64,000 nt of DNA from Aeromicrobium ginsengisoli (GCF_004134905.2 NZ_SDPQ02000001.1:930001-994000); one strand, 5' to 3'; positions 1 through 8,180 are shown, numbered from the stretch's first letter. Notes: generated by a model from the sequence alone, not told the origin. Program-made: numbers and translations.

Positions 1-947
1 GGGTCAGTGCCGACCGAGACCTTGAGGCCGGTCGAGCGCTCGCGGATCTTGTCGACGAGCGTGTCGGCGGCCGGTCCGACCGCGACGACGGCGCTGATCG
101 CCATGCAGCGCTGCCCCGCCGAGCCGTAGCCCGCCGCGACGATGTGGTCGGCGGCGAAGTCGAGGTCGGCATCCGGCATCACGACGGCGTGGTTCTTGGC
201 GCCGCCGAGCGCCTGGACGCGCTTGCCCGTGCGCGAGGCGCCCTCGTGGACGTACTTGGCGATCGGGGTCGACCCGACGAACGACACAGCGGCGATGCCG
301 GGGTGCTCCAGGATTGCGTCGACCGCGACCTTGTCACCGTGCACGACGTTGAACACGCCGTCGGGCAGGCCGGCCTGCTGGTAGAGGCGGGCCACCAGGT
401 CGGAGGCGCCGGGATCGCGCTCGGACGGCTTGAGGATGAACGTGTTGCCGCACGCGATCGCGACGGGATGCATCCACAGCGGCACCATGATCGGGAAGTT
501 GAACGGCGTGATGCCGGCGACGACGCCGATCGCCTGGCGGAACGTGTGCGAGTCGACCCCACCGGAGACCTGGTCGCTGAACTCGCCCTTGAGCAGCTGC
601 GGGATGCCCGCGGCGAACTCGACGACCTCACGGCCACGCACGACCTCGCCCTTGGCGTCGTCGAGCGTCTTGCCGTGCTCGGACGAGATGATCGCCGCGA
701 GCTCGTCCTCGTGCTCGACCAGCAGCTGGCGGAAGTCGAACATGATGCGCGAACGAGCCGTCACCGACGACTCCCCCCACGTCTCGTACGCCGCGGCGGC
801 GGCCTGCACCGCGGCATCGACGTCACCGGCGGTCGCCAGGCGTACCTGTGACTTCGGCGCGCCGACTGCCGGGTCGTACACGTCAGCGAAGCGGTCGCTC
901 TCGCCGGAGACACTCGCTCCGGCGATCCAGTGGTCGTACGTCGTCAT
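1..947 (-). CDS. mmsA: CoA-acylating methylmalonate-semialdehyde dehydrogenase, 3' part missing
   Basis: Oxidises (methyl)malonate semialdehyde to acetyl-CoA or propionyl-CoA; as IolA it is the last step of inositol breakdown. About 315 N-terminal residues are visible and the gene runs off the left edge, so the C-terminal third of a usual ~500-residue enzyme is absent. Family marks are a cofactor-binding stretch GITPFNFPIMVPLWMHP, then LKPSERDPGAS, a FVGSTPIA segment, and the catalytic cysteine in GQRCMAIS near residue 281. The ATG overlaps the iolD stop (ATGA), so it is the last visible gene of the iol operon and probably translationally coupled to iolD. The name iolA would also fit. Confidence 0.93.
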   Translation of the reverse strand, partial: MTTYDHWIAGASVSGESDRFADVYDPAVGAPKSQVRLATAGDVDAAVQAAAAAYETWGESSVTARSRIMFDFRQLLVEHEDELAAIISSEHGKTLDDAKGEVVRGREVVEFAAGIPQLLKGEFSDQVSGGVDSHTFRQAIGVVAGITPFNFPIMVPLWMHPVAIACGNTFILKPSERDPGASDLVARLYQQAGLPDGVFNVVHGDKVAVDAILEHPGIAAVSFVGSTPIAKYVHEGASRTGKRVQALGGAKNHAVVMPDADLDFAADHIVAAGYGSAGQRCMAISAVVAVGPAADTLVDKIRERSTGLKVSVGTD

Positions 948-2860
948 GCGTCGTCCTTGTCGTTGTCGGTGGGCGCAAGGTGGCTGCGCTGGTGGGTCTT
1001 GTGCTCGTCGTATGCCGTGCGGGCCTGCTGGGTGCTGTCGAGAGCAGAGACCTCGGCCACCGGGACGTCCCACCATGCCGGACTGTCCGGAGCGGGGACC
1101 AGCGGGTCCGTCTCGACGTGGATCACGGTCGTCCGGCTGGACTGCTTGGCCTTGAGGACGGCCGCACGGAAGTCCTCGATGCCGTTGACCGACAGGACGT
1201 CGGCCCCGAGGCTCGCGGCATTGGCGGCGAGGTCGACCGGGAGGCGGTCGCCGTCGAGGCCGGTCTCGGTGCGGTAGCGGTACTGGGTGCCGAACCGCTG
1301 GGATCCCAGCGACTCCGACAGCGCGCCGATCGAGGCGAAGCCGTGGTTCTGCACCAGCACGACGATGATCTTGACGCCCTCGGCGACCGCGGTCACGAGC
1401 TCGGTGTTCATCATCAGGTAGGAACCGTCGCCGACCATGACGAACACGTCGCGCGCGTCCCGCTCGTCGAGGGCGGCCAGCTTGACGCCGAGTCCGCCGG
1501 CGATCTCGTAGCCCATGCAGGAGAAGCCGTACTCGACGTGATAGCCCTTGCGGTCGCGCGTGCGCCACAGCTTGTGCAGGTCGCCGGGCATCGAGCCGGC
1601 CGCGCACAGCACGACGTCGCGCGGGTCGGACAGCTCGTTGACGGCGCCGATGACCTGCGACTGGGCCGGCAGCGGTTGATGGTCCTGGTCGTACGCCGCC
1701 TGGACGATCGCGTCCCACTCCCCCGCGAGCTGCGTCGCCCGGGCAGTGTGGGCGGCGTCGGCCGTCCAGCCCTCGAGGGCCGGCGTGAGGGCGTTCAGAC
1801 CCTCGCGTGCGTCGGCCACGAGGCTGGTCGCGGCGAGCTTGTGCGAGTCGAAGACCGACACGTTGAGGTTGACGAACCGCACGTCCTCGGCAGCGAACAC
1901 CGTGCGCGACGCCGTCGTGAAGTCGCTGTAGCGCGTACCGACACCGATCACGAGATCCGCCTCAGACGCGAGGGCGTTGGCGGCCGTCGTGCCGGTGGCG
2001 CCGATCGCACCCACGGCCTGCGGGTGGTCGTACGCCAGAGCGCCCTTGCCGGCCTGGGTCTCGGCGACCGGGATGCCGGTGGCCTCGGCGAAGGCGCGCA
2101 ACGCATCGTTGGCGCGGCTGTAGGTGACACCACCGCCCGCGACGACCAGTGGCTTGCGGGCCGAGCGGATCGCGGCGACTGCGCGGTCGAGCGCTGCGGG
2201 CTCGGGGACGGGCCGGGCGACGTGCCACACGCGGCGGGCGAACAGCTCGTCGGGCCAGTCCCACGCCTCCGCCTGTACGTCCTGGGGCAGCGCGAGAGTC
2301 ACGGCGCCGGTCGCGGCGGGATCGGTCAGCACGCGCATCGCGTGGAGCAGGGCCGGGGCCAGCTGCTCGGGGCGGTGCACGCGGTCGAAGTAGGCCGAGA
2401 CCGGGCGGAACGCGTCGTTGACGGAGATGTCGCCGTTGGCCGGGTCCTCAAGCTCCTGGAGGACGGGGTTGGCGACCTTGGTGGCGAACGTGTCGCCGGG
2501 CAGCAGGAGCACCGGGAGACGGTTGATCGTGGCGAGCGCGGCGCCGGTGACCATGTTGGTGGCCCCGGGCCCTACGGAGGCGGTGACCGCCATCGTCGCG
2601 AGCCGGTCGCGCTGTCGGGCGTACGCCACGGCGGCGTGCACCATGGCCTGCTCGTTGCGGCCCTGCAGGTAGCGCAGGTGCGACGGGTCGCCTGCGACCT
2701 CACGCTCGAGCAGCGCCTGGCCGACACCGGCGACGTTGCCGTGGCCGAAGATGCCCCAGCAGCCGGCGAAGAACGGATTCTCGATGCCGTCGCGCTCGAC
2801 GTGCTGCGCCTCGAGGAAGCGCACCAGCGCCTGGGCGACTGTCAGACGTGTGGAAGTCAT
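944..2860 (-). CDS. iolD: 3D-(3,5/4)-trihydroxycyclohexane-1,2-dione acylhydrolase
   Basis: Thiamine-diphosphate enzyme that opens the inositol-derived ring (THcHDO) to 5-deoxyglucuronate. The predicted protein has 638 residues, the normal IolD length. It has the three-domain acetolactate-synthase-like fold: an N-terminal PYR domain containing VGPGATNMVTG, a central domain, and a C-terminal PP domain with the ThDP/Mg motif GDGSYLMMN near residue 476, followed by VQNHGFASIGALSES. The ATG at 2860 is preceded by a good Shine-Dalgarno sequence (GGAGGT). An in-frame upstream ATG at 2905 would add 15 residues (MPVPPYRGPF...), but these come from the repeated leader module at 2857-2940. The stop overlaps the mmsA start. 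Confidence 0.93.
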   Translation of the reverse strand: MTSTRLTVAQALVRFLEAQHVERDGIENPFFAGCWGIFGHGNVAGVGQALLEREVAGDPSHLRYLQGRNEQAMVHAAVAYARQRDRLATMAVTASVGPGATNMVTGAALATINRLPVLLLPGDTFATKVANPVLQELEDPANGDISVNDAFRPVSAYFDRVHRPEQLAPALLHAMRVLTDPAATGAVTLALPQDVQAEAWDWPDELFARRVWHVARPVPEPAALDRAVAAIRSARKPLVVAGGGVTYSRANDALRAFAEATGIPVAETQAGKGALAYDHPQAVGAIGATGTTAANALASEADLVIGVGTRYSDFTTASRTVFAAEDVRFVNLNVSVFDSHKLAATSLVADAREGLNALTPALEGWTADAAHTARATQLAGEWDAIVQAAYDQDHQPLPAQSQVIGAVNELSDPRDVVLCAAGSMPGDLHKLWRTRDRKGYHVEYGFSCMGYEIAGGLGVKLAALDERDARDVFVMVGDGSYLMMNTELVTAVAEGVKIIVVLVQNHGFASIGALSESLGSQRFGTQYRYRTETGLDGDRLPVDLAANAASLGADVLSVNGIEDFRAAVLKAKQSSRTTVIHVETDPLVPAPDSPAWWDVPVAEVSALDSTQQARTAYDEHKTHQRSHLAPTDNDKDDA

Positions 2861-2940
2861 GCCGTCACCTCCGATGAAGGGCCCACGGTACGGAGGCACC
2901 GGCATGAAGCCTGTTTGATTCGCTCGCTGCGCTCGCTCAT
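2857..2940 (-). repeat. MSER/PYRG micro-ORF leader module, copy A (before iolD)
   Basis: A 27-codon micro-ORF (MSERSERIKQ...) whose ATG overlaps the iolB stop (ATGA at 2940-2937) and whose TGA overlaps the iolD ATG (2860-2857). The 60 bp at 2881-2940 align at roughly three quarters identity with 23054-23113 and share their ends with copies at 28132 and 32050. In a second frame the module reads MPVPPYRGPF and runs into iolD. The motif CCGTACCGTGGG is followed by 21 nt containing GGAGGT and then the iolD ATG. Whether the peptide is made is unknown; TACCGT could also act as a -10 box. Confidence 0.6.
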
Positions 2941-3776
2941 GCTGTCCTCCCGAAAGGCAGTCGCGGGTCGACGGCCTGGTCGGCCCACGTGTCGCGGACC
3001 CAGGTGTGTGCCGGGTCGTCGCAGATCAGCCAGGCGCGCTCGGCGCCGGGTCCGGCCATGACGTTGAGGTAGTAGAGGTCGTAGCCCGGCGCAGCGATCG
3101 ACGGTCCGTGCCAGCCGTGCGGGATCAGCACGGCGTCGCCGCTGCGGATCTCGGCCGTCACGTCGATGTCGGCGCCCTCGTGGCCGTAGACGCGCTGGAA
3201 GCCGATGCCGGGTCCGTTGGGCCCTTCGGCGACCTCGAAGTAGTAGATCTCCTCGAGCGCGGTCTCGCCGTCGCGCTCCTCGTCGTGCTTGTGCGGCGGC
3301 CAGGACGACCAGTTGCCGCCGGGCGTCAGCACCTCGCACGCGATGATGCGGTCGGCGTCGAGCACGCCGGGGATGCCAAAGTTGTTGACCTGCCGGCTCG
3401 ACTGGCCGGCGCCGCGCATCTCGACGGGCACGTCAGCCTTGGCCAGATGGGCGGGCTCGAGGCGGTTGTCGCAGCGGGACGAGGCCAGGGCGAAGCGGCC
3501 GCCGGCGGCGGAGGTCACGGTCAGCTCGGCGTCGCGCGGGGCGTAGACGACGTCGCTGGGGCCCGCGAACACGTCACTGCGGCCCTCCAGGTCGTACGTG
3601 TGACCGTCGACCGTCACCTCGGCGGAGCCGCCGAGCGACAGGACGACGTACTCAGAGCCGTCGGTGCTGACGGTCTCGCTCTCGCCTGCGGCGAGCTGCA
3701 GGATCCGCAGCCCGGAGTAGCCCCACCCCGCCGACTCCGGCGTGATCTCCTCGACTGAGCGCAGCACTGCGGTCAT
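2937..3776 (-). CDS. iolB: 5-deoxy-glucuronate isomerase
   Basis: Isomerises 5-deoxyglucuronate to 2-deoxy-5-keto-gluconate in inositol catabolism. The 279-residue bicupin protein has the IolB pattern: WSSWPPHKHDEERDGE followed by EEIYYFEV, with His and Glu metal ligands, and a second cupin segment GDAVLIPHGWHGPSIA near the C-terminus. Length is typical. The ATG at 3776 overlaps the stop of the upstream Cgl0158-family gene (ATGA), and its own stop overlaps the start of the micro-ORF that leads into iolD, so the whole run looks translationally coupled. Confidence 0.93.
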   Translation of the reverse strand: MTAVLRSVEEITPESAGWGYSGLRILQLAAGESETVSTDGSEYVVLSLGGSAEVTVDGHTYDLEGRSDVFAGPSDVVYAPRDAELTVTSAAGGRFALASSRCDNRLEPAHLAKADVPVEMRGAGQSSRQVNNFGIPGVLDADRIIACEVLTPGGNWSSWPPHKHDEERDGETALEEIYYFEVAEGPNGPGIGFQRVYGHEGADIDVTAEIRSGDAVLIPHGWHGPSIAAPGYDLYYLNVMAGPGAERAWLICDDPAHTWVRDTWADQAVDPRLPFGRTA

Positions 3777-4666
3777 GAACGAATCATCTCAACTGTCGCG
3801 TCGACAGCGGCCTCGACGTTGCCGTCGGGCGGGAACAGCAGGGTGCGACCGACGACCATGCCGCGGACGTTGGGGCTGGCCAGCGCCTTGGACCAGGCAG
3901 CGAACTGCGCCTCCTGGTCGGCCGACACCTCGCCGCCGAGCAGCACGACCGGAAGCGTCGTGGCGGCCAGGACGGCGTCCATGTGGTCGACGACCGGCAG
4001 CTTGAGCCACGTGTAGGCCGAGGTGCTGGCGAGCCCAGCGGCGACCGTCGCCGACCGGACGACGGCCTCGGTGGACAGGTCGTTGCGGATGCGGCCCTCG
4101 GCGTCGCGGCGCGAGATGAACGGCTCGACCATCGCCATGACCTGCTGGGCGGCGAGCTCGTCGACGGCGTTGGCGCATGCCTGCATCGTCGCGGGCGTCG
4201 CGTGGTCCTCGGGGTCGATGCGGAACAGCATCTTGCCGCCCTGGAAGCCCGACGCCGCGATGGCGCCCGCGTCGTAGCCGGTGAACCGGTCGTCGATCTC
4301 GAACACCGTGCCGGCCAGGCCGCCACGGTTCATCGAGCCGATGACGACCTTGCCCTCGAGCGCACCCAGCAGCAGCAGGTCCTCGATGACGTCGGCCGTG
4401 CCGAGCACGCCGTCGACGCCCGGCCGCTCGAGCGCCCGCACCATGCGGCTGAGCAGCTCGGCGCGATCACCCATCGCCAGGGCGTCGTCGCCCGCGCGCA
4501 GCGCGCCACGGGCCGGGTGGTCGGCAGCGACCAGCAACAGCCGTCCGGTCTCCCCCTCGAGCCCGGTCGGCTGCTGGCGGGCGGCGGCCAGCTCAGCGAT
4601 CCGCTCGGGATGGAGCGCGCGCGTCGCAACGACGCTCGCAATGCTTTCGGCGTTGACGGTGGTCAT
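3773..4666 (-). CDS. Cgl0158-family (beta/alpha)8-barrel protein, candidate DKGP aldolase
   Basis: 297 residues of an aldolase-like TIM barrel (class I / deoxyribose-phosphate aldolase superfamily) of the kind found in actinobacterial inositol clusters such as that of Corynebacterium glutamicum. Visible marks are AADHPARGALRAG near the N-terminus, GSMNRGGLAG, GGKMLFRID, and a lysine in YTWLKLP that could form a Schiff base. No iolJ-type aldolase lies in the window, so I infer that this protein cleaves 2-deoxy-5-keto-gluconate 6-phosphate to dihydroxyacetone phosphate and malonate semialdehyde. That role is not proven. The ATG at 4666 follows a GGGGAAGG Shine-Dalgarno sequence and overlaps the iolC stop by one base (TGATG). 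Confidence 0.8.
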   Translation of the reverse strand: MTTVNAESIASVVATRALHPERIAELAAARQQPTGLEGETGRLLLVAADHPARGALRAGDDALAMGDRAELLSRMVRALERPGVDGVLGTADVIEDLLLLGALEGKVVIGSMNRGGLAGTVFEIDDRFTGYDAGAIAASGFQGGKMLFRIDPEDHATPATMQACANAVDELAAQQVMAMVEPFISRRDAEGRIRNDLSTEAVVRSATVAAGLASTSAYTWLKLPVVDHMDAVLAATTLPVVLLGGEVSADQEAQFAAWSKALASPNVRGMVVGRTLLFPPDGNVEAAVDATVEMIRS

Positions 4667-5613
4667 CAGACCTTCCCCCGTTCGAGCACCGCGGCGACCT
4701 GGTCGGCGGTGGGCATGGCATCGGCGCAGGACAGCTGTCCGGCGACGTAGGCACCTGCGGCGTTGGCGAACGCCAGTGTGGTCGTGAGGTCCCAACCGCT
4801 GAGCAGGCCGTGGACGAGTGAGCCGCCGAACGCGTCGCCGGCTCCGAGGCCGTTGACGACGTCGACCGGCACGGGCGGGACGACGACCGACTCGTCACCA
4901 CGTACGCCCAGCACGCCCGCAGGGCCCTGCTTGACGACGGCGAGCTCGACGCCAGTGGCGCGCAGTGCCTTGGCGGCGGCCTGCGGGTCGGTCTCGCCGA
5001 TCGCGACCTGGCACTCCTCGCGGTTGCCGACGGCCACAGATACGTACGGGAGTGCGGCCTGGATCTGGGCGGTGGCCGCCTCGGCGGACTCCCAGAACAT
5101 CGGGCGGTAGTCGAGGTCGAGCACCGTGATGCCGCGCTTGCCGCGCGCCTCGAGGGCGGCGAGGTGGGCCGAACGGCTGGGCTCCTGCGACAGCCCGGTG
5201 CCAGTGACCCAGAAGACGTCTGCGGCACGGATCGCGTCGTAGTCGAGCTCGTCGACGTTGATCTCGAGGTCCGGCGCCTTGGGCTCGCGGTAGAAGTAGA
5301 GCGGGAAGTCGTCCGGCGGGAAGATCTCGCAGAACGTCACGGGTGTGGGCAGGCCAGCGACCGGGGTGACCCACGCGTGGTCGACGCCGAATCCCTGCAA
5401 GGCCGTGTGGATGAACCGACCGAACGGGTCGTCGCCCGTGCGCGTGATGGTGGCGACCCGGTGACCCAGCCGCGACGCCGCCACGGCGACGTTGGTCGAG
5501 CTGCCGCCGAGGAACTTGGCGAACGTCGTGACGTCCTCGAGGTGGACCCCGACCTGCTCGGGATAGATGTCGACGCCGACGCGCCCCATCGTGATGAGCT
5601 CGAAGCCGGTCAC
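4666..5613 (-). CDS. iolC: 5-dehydro-2-deoxygluconokinase, PfkB family
   Basis: Phosphorylates 2-deoxy-5-keto-gluconate with ATP. The 315-residue protein has the ribokinase/PfkB fold: an N-terminal MGRVGVDIYPEQ and KFLGGSSTNVAVAASRLG substrate region, and the C-terminal catalytic motif NGLGAGDAFGGS near residue 257 with the general-base Asp. It starts with GTG at 5613, overlapping the stop of the upstream isomerase-like gene (GTGA). Its product is the expected substrate of the barrel protein encoded next. Confidence 0.92.
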   Translation of the reverse strand: MTGFELITMGRVGVDIYPEQVGVHLEDVTTFAKFLGGSSTNVAVAASRLGHRVATITRTGDDPFGRFIHTALQGFGVDHAWVTPVAGLPTPVTFCEIFPPDDFPLYFYREPKAPDLEINVDELDYDAIRAADVFWVTGTGLSQEPSRSAHLAALEARGKRGITVLDLDYRPMFWESAEAATAQIQAALPYVSVAVGNREECQVAIGETDPQAAAKALRATGVELAVVKQGPAGVLGVRGDESVVVPPVPVDVVNGLGAGDAFGGSLVHGLLSGWDLTTTLAFANAAGAYVAGQLSCADAMPTADQVAAVLERGKV

Positions 5614-6503
5614 GCCAAGACAGCCTTCAGGTAGTCGAGGCTGGCGCGGACATCGGCGATCGGGCCTTCGCCCTCGGGCTCGCCGTCCTTGAACATGACG
5701 TCCTGCTCCAGGACGTACCAGCCGTCGTAGCCCGCACCCTGCAACGCCTCGACCATCGCCTTGACGTCGACGTCACCGGCGCCGAGCACCTGCCACATCC
5801 CGTCGGCGACCGCGTCGGAGAACGTGATCTCCTTGGCGACGACCTTGGCGGCCTTGGCGGCGTCGACGTCCTTGAGGTGCACGTGCTTGACCCGGTCGAG
5901 GTTGGCCAGGGTGATCGCGACCGGGTCCGCGCCGGCGGCCTTGAGGTGCCCCGTGTCGATGCAGAAGCCGATGTGCGATCCGTCGACGACCCGCTGCACG
6001 TCAGTGGCGTCCTCGACCATCGTGCCGATGTGCGGGTGGATCACGGCGAGCACGCCACGCTCAGCGGCGTGGTCGGCGATGCGGTCGAGGTTGGTCAGCA
6101 GCGTCTTCCACTGCACGTCGTCGAGCACGGGACGCTCGTCATAGCCGTCGTGACCGGTCGACGCGGCCAGCACGACGACGTCGGCGCCGGTCGCGAGGCA
6201 GCTGTCGATGAAGACGTCGACTGCTGGCATCGGCTCGTGCTCGGGGTCGTGAAGCAGGACGGGGAGGAACCCGCCGACGGCCTGCAGACCGTACGTCGAC
6301 AGGAAGGCTGCCTTGGCCTCGGGGTCCTCGGGCAGGAACCCGTCGGGACCGAACTCCGTAGCGGCCAGCCCGAGACGTTCCATCTCAGTCATGACCCGCT
6401 CGGGTGGCATCTGGTAGCCCCAGCCGGGGACCTCGCACACCCCCCAGGAGATGGGGGCACCGGCCACACGGGGGCCGGTCGGGCGGAGCTCGCTCGCGGT
6501 CAT
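5610..6503 (-). CDS. IolE/IolH-like sugar isomerase-family TIM barrel
   Basis: First gene of the inositol operon. The 297-residue protein belongs to the xylose-isomerase-like (AP endonuclease 2) TIM-barrel family. Metal-ligand motifs are visible: TEFGPDGFLP, AVIHPHIGTMVE, GFCIDTGHLKAAG and VKHVHLKDVD, and the C-terminus contains YDGWYVLEQD. The start AGAPISWGVCEVPGWG is typical of actinobacterial iol-cluster members annotated as inosose dehydratase (IolE) or IolH/IolI. Sequence alone does not separate the 2-keto-myo-inositol dehydratase from an isomerase, so no symbol is given. A Shine-Dalgarno sequence (AAAGGAAC) precedes the ATG at 6503. Confidence 0.85.
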   Translation of the reverse strand: MTASELRPTGPRVAGAPISWGVCEVPGWGYQMPPERVMTEMERLGLAATEFGPDGFLPEDPEAKAAFLSTYGLQAVGGFLPVLLHDPEHEPMPAVDVFIDSCLATGADVVVLAASTGHDGYDERPVLDDVQWKTLLTNLDRIADHAAERGVLAVIHPHIGTMVEDATDVQRVVDGSHIGFCIDTGHLKAAGADPVAITLANLDRVKHVHLKDVDAAKAAKVVAKEITFSDAVADGMWQVLGAGDVDVKAMVEALQGAGYDGWYVLEQDVMFKDGEPEGEGPIADVRASLDYLKAVLA

Positions 6504-6519
6504 GCTGTTCCTTTGCGGG

Positions 6520-6591
6520 TTTGTGCTGACAAACTATCAAGGAAGAGTGTGTCGGCCCTCACACGCCATGTCAACCCTTTGTCCTGACATA
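6520..6591. promoter_or_regulatory. Two candidate IolR operators and iol promoter region
   Basis: Two related sites lie in the divergent spacer: TTTGTGCTGACAAA (6520-6533) and TTTGTCCTGACATA (6578-6591). The second contains TGTCCTGACA, a TGTC-N2-GACA inverted repeat that fits the KGWCHTRACA motif I recall for the GntR-type IolR of C. glutamicum. A minus-strand -35 (TTGACA, 6574-6569) with CACACT at 6551-6546 could drive the iol operon. The first operator would lie downstream of that promoter and the second just upstream of it. Confidence 0.55.
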
Positions 6592-6619
6592 TTGACGTCT
6601 AGTCATGAGTCGATACATT
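6592..6619 (+). promoter_or_regulatory. Promoter for a leaderless iolR-like transcript
   Basis: TTGACG at 6592-6597 and TACATT at 6614-6619 are separated by 16 bp. The expected transcription start falls at 6626, which is the A of an in-frame ATG. This supports the later start for the regulator and overlaps the second operator, as expected for autorepression. Confidence 0.55.
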
Positions 6620-6625
6620 GTCCGC

Positions 6626-7363
6626 ATGCCAGGCCCCAGGTTCACGCTCGATCGGTCGAGTCCCGTCCCGTTGTACTTCCAGGTGGCCGAGCAGTTCGAG
6701 CACGCGATCCTGAGCGGCGAGATCGCCCCCGGCGAGCGGATCGACAACGAGATCGCCCTGGCGAAGGACCTCGGACTGTCCCGGCCCACGATGCGCCAGG
6801 CGATCCAGGTGCTGGTCGACAAGGGCATGCTCGTGCGCAAGCGCGGCGTCGGCACGCAGGTCGTGCACGGCAAGATCCGCCGCTCGGTCGAGCTGACGAG
6901 CCTGTTCGACGACCTCAGTGCCGCTGGCCAGAAGCCCCGCACCGAGGTGCTCGCGGTCGGCAAGGTCGCCGCCGAGGAGGACGTCGCGCACGAGCTGCAG
7001 CTCAGCATCGGTGACGACGTCTGGTCGCTCGAGCGCCTGCGGTTCGTCGGCAAGCAGCCGCTGGCCGTGATGCACAACTTCATCCCGCTTGACGTCGTCG
7101 ACCTCGACGCGGTCGACCTGGAGACGGTCGGGCTCTACGCGCACATGCGTACGTCGGGCATCCTCATGCGCGTCGCCCGACAGCGCATCGGAGCACGCGG
7201 TGCGGGTGCCGAGGAGGCCGCCTTGCTGGGTGAGAAGAAGGGCTCTCCCCTGCTGACGATGCAGCGCACGGCGTACGACAACGCCGGCCGCGCCGTCGAG
7301 TACGGCCGGCATGCCTACCGCCCCGACCTGTACGCCTTCGAGCTCACCCTCGTCGACCGCTGA
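6626..7363 (+). CDS. GntR-family (HutC type) regulator of the inositol operon
   Basis: A 245-residue transcription factor. Residues ~10-75 form a winged helix-turn-helix (PVPLYFQVAEQFEHAILSGE, then ALAKDLGLSRPTMRQAIQVL and KRGVGTQVV). Residues ~95-240 form a UTRA effector-binding domain (EDVWSLERLRFVGKQP-like segment, ending VEYGRHAYRPDLYAFEL). It is divergent from the iol operon and probably an IolR-type repressor relieved by an inositol intermediate. I chose the ATG at 6626 because a promoter points exactly at it and no Shine-Dalgarno sequence precedes either ATG; the other in-frame ATG at 6605 would add seven residues. Confidence 0.85.
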   Translation: MPGPRFTLDRSSPVPLYFQVAEQFEHAILSGEIAPGERIDNEIALAKDLGLSRPTMRQAIQVLVDKGMLVRKRGVGTQVVHGKIRRSVELTSLFDDLSAAGQKPRTEVLAVGKVAAEEDVAHELQLSIGDDVWSLERLRFVGKQPLAVMHNFIPLDVVDLDAVDLETVGLYAHMRTSGILMRVARQRIGARGAGAEEAALLGEKKGSPLLTMQRTAYDNAGRAVEYGRHAYRPDLYAFELTLVDR

Positions 7364-7376
7364 CGAGTCGCTCGCA

Positions 7377-8180
7377 CCCCGCTGACGAGTCACTTGTGCA
7401 CCCGTGACGAGTCACTTCTGGTGCGAACGTCACGTCCGAAACCCGCCGGTCCAGGCATCGGAAGTCCCGGACGATGGACATATGACCATCACGACGCAGA
7501 CCCGCGAATCGCACACCGTGATCGATCCGGCGATCCTCTACTTCGGCACACCGGTCGTCCTGGTCACGTCGGTGAACCCCGGCGGCAGCAGCAACATCAT
7601 GCCGATGTCATCCGCGTTCTGGCTCGGCCACACCGGCGTTCTGGGCATCGGTGCCCGGTCGCAGACAGCAGCCAACCTGCAGCGCAATCTGGGCTGCGTG
7701 CTCAACTTGCCGTCGGTCGACCTGGTGACGGAGGTCGACCGGCTCGCCCTGACGACAGGACGGCCCGACGTCCCGCCGGCCAAGGCCGACCGCGGCTACC
7801 GGTACGAGCCGGACAAGTTCGCTCGCGCCGGCCTGACCGAGCTGTCGTCCGACACCGTCGCGGCAGCCCGCATCGCGGAGTGCCCGGTCAACCTCGAGGC
7901 GCACGTCGTCGACATGCACCCCGTCGATGACGGAATCCTGATGTTCGAGGTGCAGGTCAGCCGCGTGCACGTGCACGACACGATCCGCATGGCGGGCACG
8001 GACCACCGCATCGACCCGGACCTGTGGCGGCCACTCATCATGAGCTTCCAGCACTTCTACGGCCTCGGCGACCGGGTCCACCCTTCACGCCTCGCGAGCA
8101 TCGACGAGGAGCTCTACCGCTGACTCGTCACCACCTCCGGAGCGACTCCTCACCGGGCGCTCAGTGACTCGTCAGCGGGG
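7377..8180. repeat. 17-bp inverted repeats flanking the flavin reductase gene
   Basis: CCCCGCTGACGAGTCAC at 7377-7393 is repeated as its exact reverse complement at 8164-8180. Between them lies only the flavin-reductase gene. Shorter copies of TGACGAGTC also occur at 7362 and 7406, with TGACTCGTC at 8122. The right copy forms the last codons of the SRPBCC gene. Origin unknown. Confidence 0.7.
7482..8123 (+). CDS. Flavin reductase-family (FMN-binding split barrel) protein
   Basis: A 213-residue protein resembling flavin reductase-like split-barrel proteins. The N-terminal half VVLVTSVNPGGSSNIMPMSSAF and the following GARSQTAANLQRN resemble the FMN-binding core, and SRVHVHDTIR near the C-terminus fits the dimer strand. 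Such proteins reduce flavins or bind FMN for other oxidoreductases; the substrate cannot be read here. Start ATG at 7482 was chosen because homology-like sequence begins there; the frame is open upstream to 7404 but that part lies in the repeat-rich spacer. It stands alone between a GntR gene and a convergent SRPBCC gene, enclosed by the 17-bp inverted repeats. Confidence 0.75.
   Translation: MTITTQTRESHTVIDPAILYFGTPVVLVTSVNPGGSSNIMPMSSAFWLGHTGVLGIGARSQTAANLQRNLGCVLNLPSVDLVTEVDRLALTTGRPDVPPAKADRGYRYEPDKFARAGLTELSSDTVAAARIAECPVNLEAHVVDMHPVDDGILMFEVQVSRVHVHDTIRMAGTDHRIDPDLWRPLIMSFQHFYGLGDRVHPSRLASIDEELYR

Noticed and set aside
49..947. Generic aldehyde dehydrogenase
   Set aside because: GQRCMA and the PLWMHP segment, plus the iol operon context, fit the CoA-acylating MmsA/IolA group.
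848..3061. A 737-codon open frame opposite iolD, and similar long frames opposite pepN (23844-25925) and fas (37783-39837, 39949-42264)
   Set aside because: They mirror well-recognised genes, have no Shine-Dalgarno sequence or domain, and show the composition of shadow frames.
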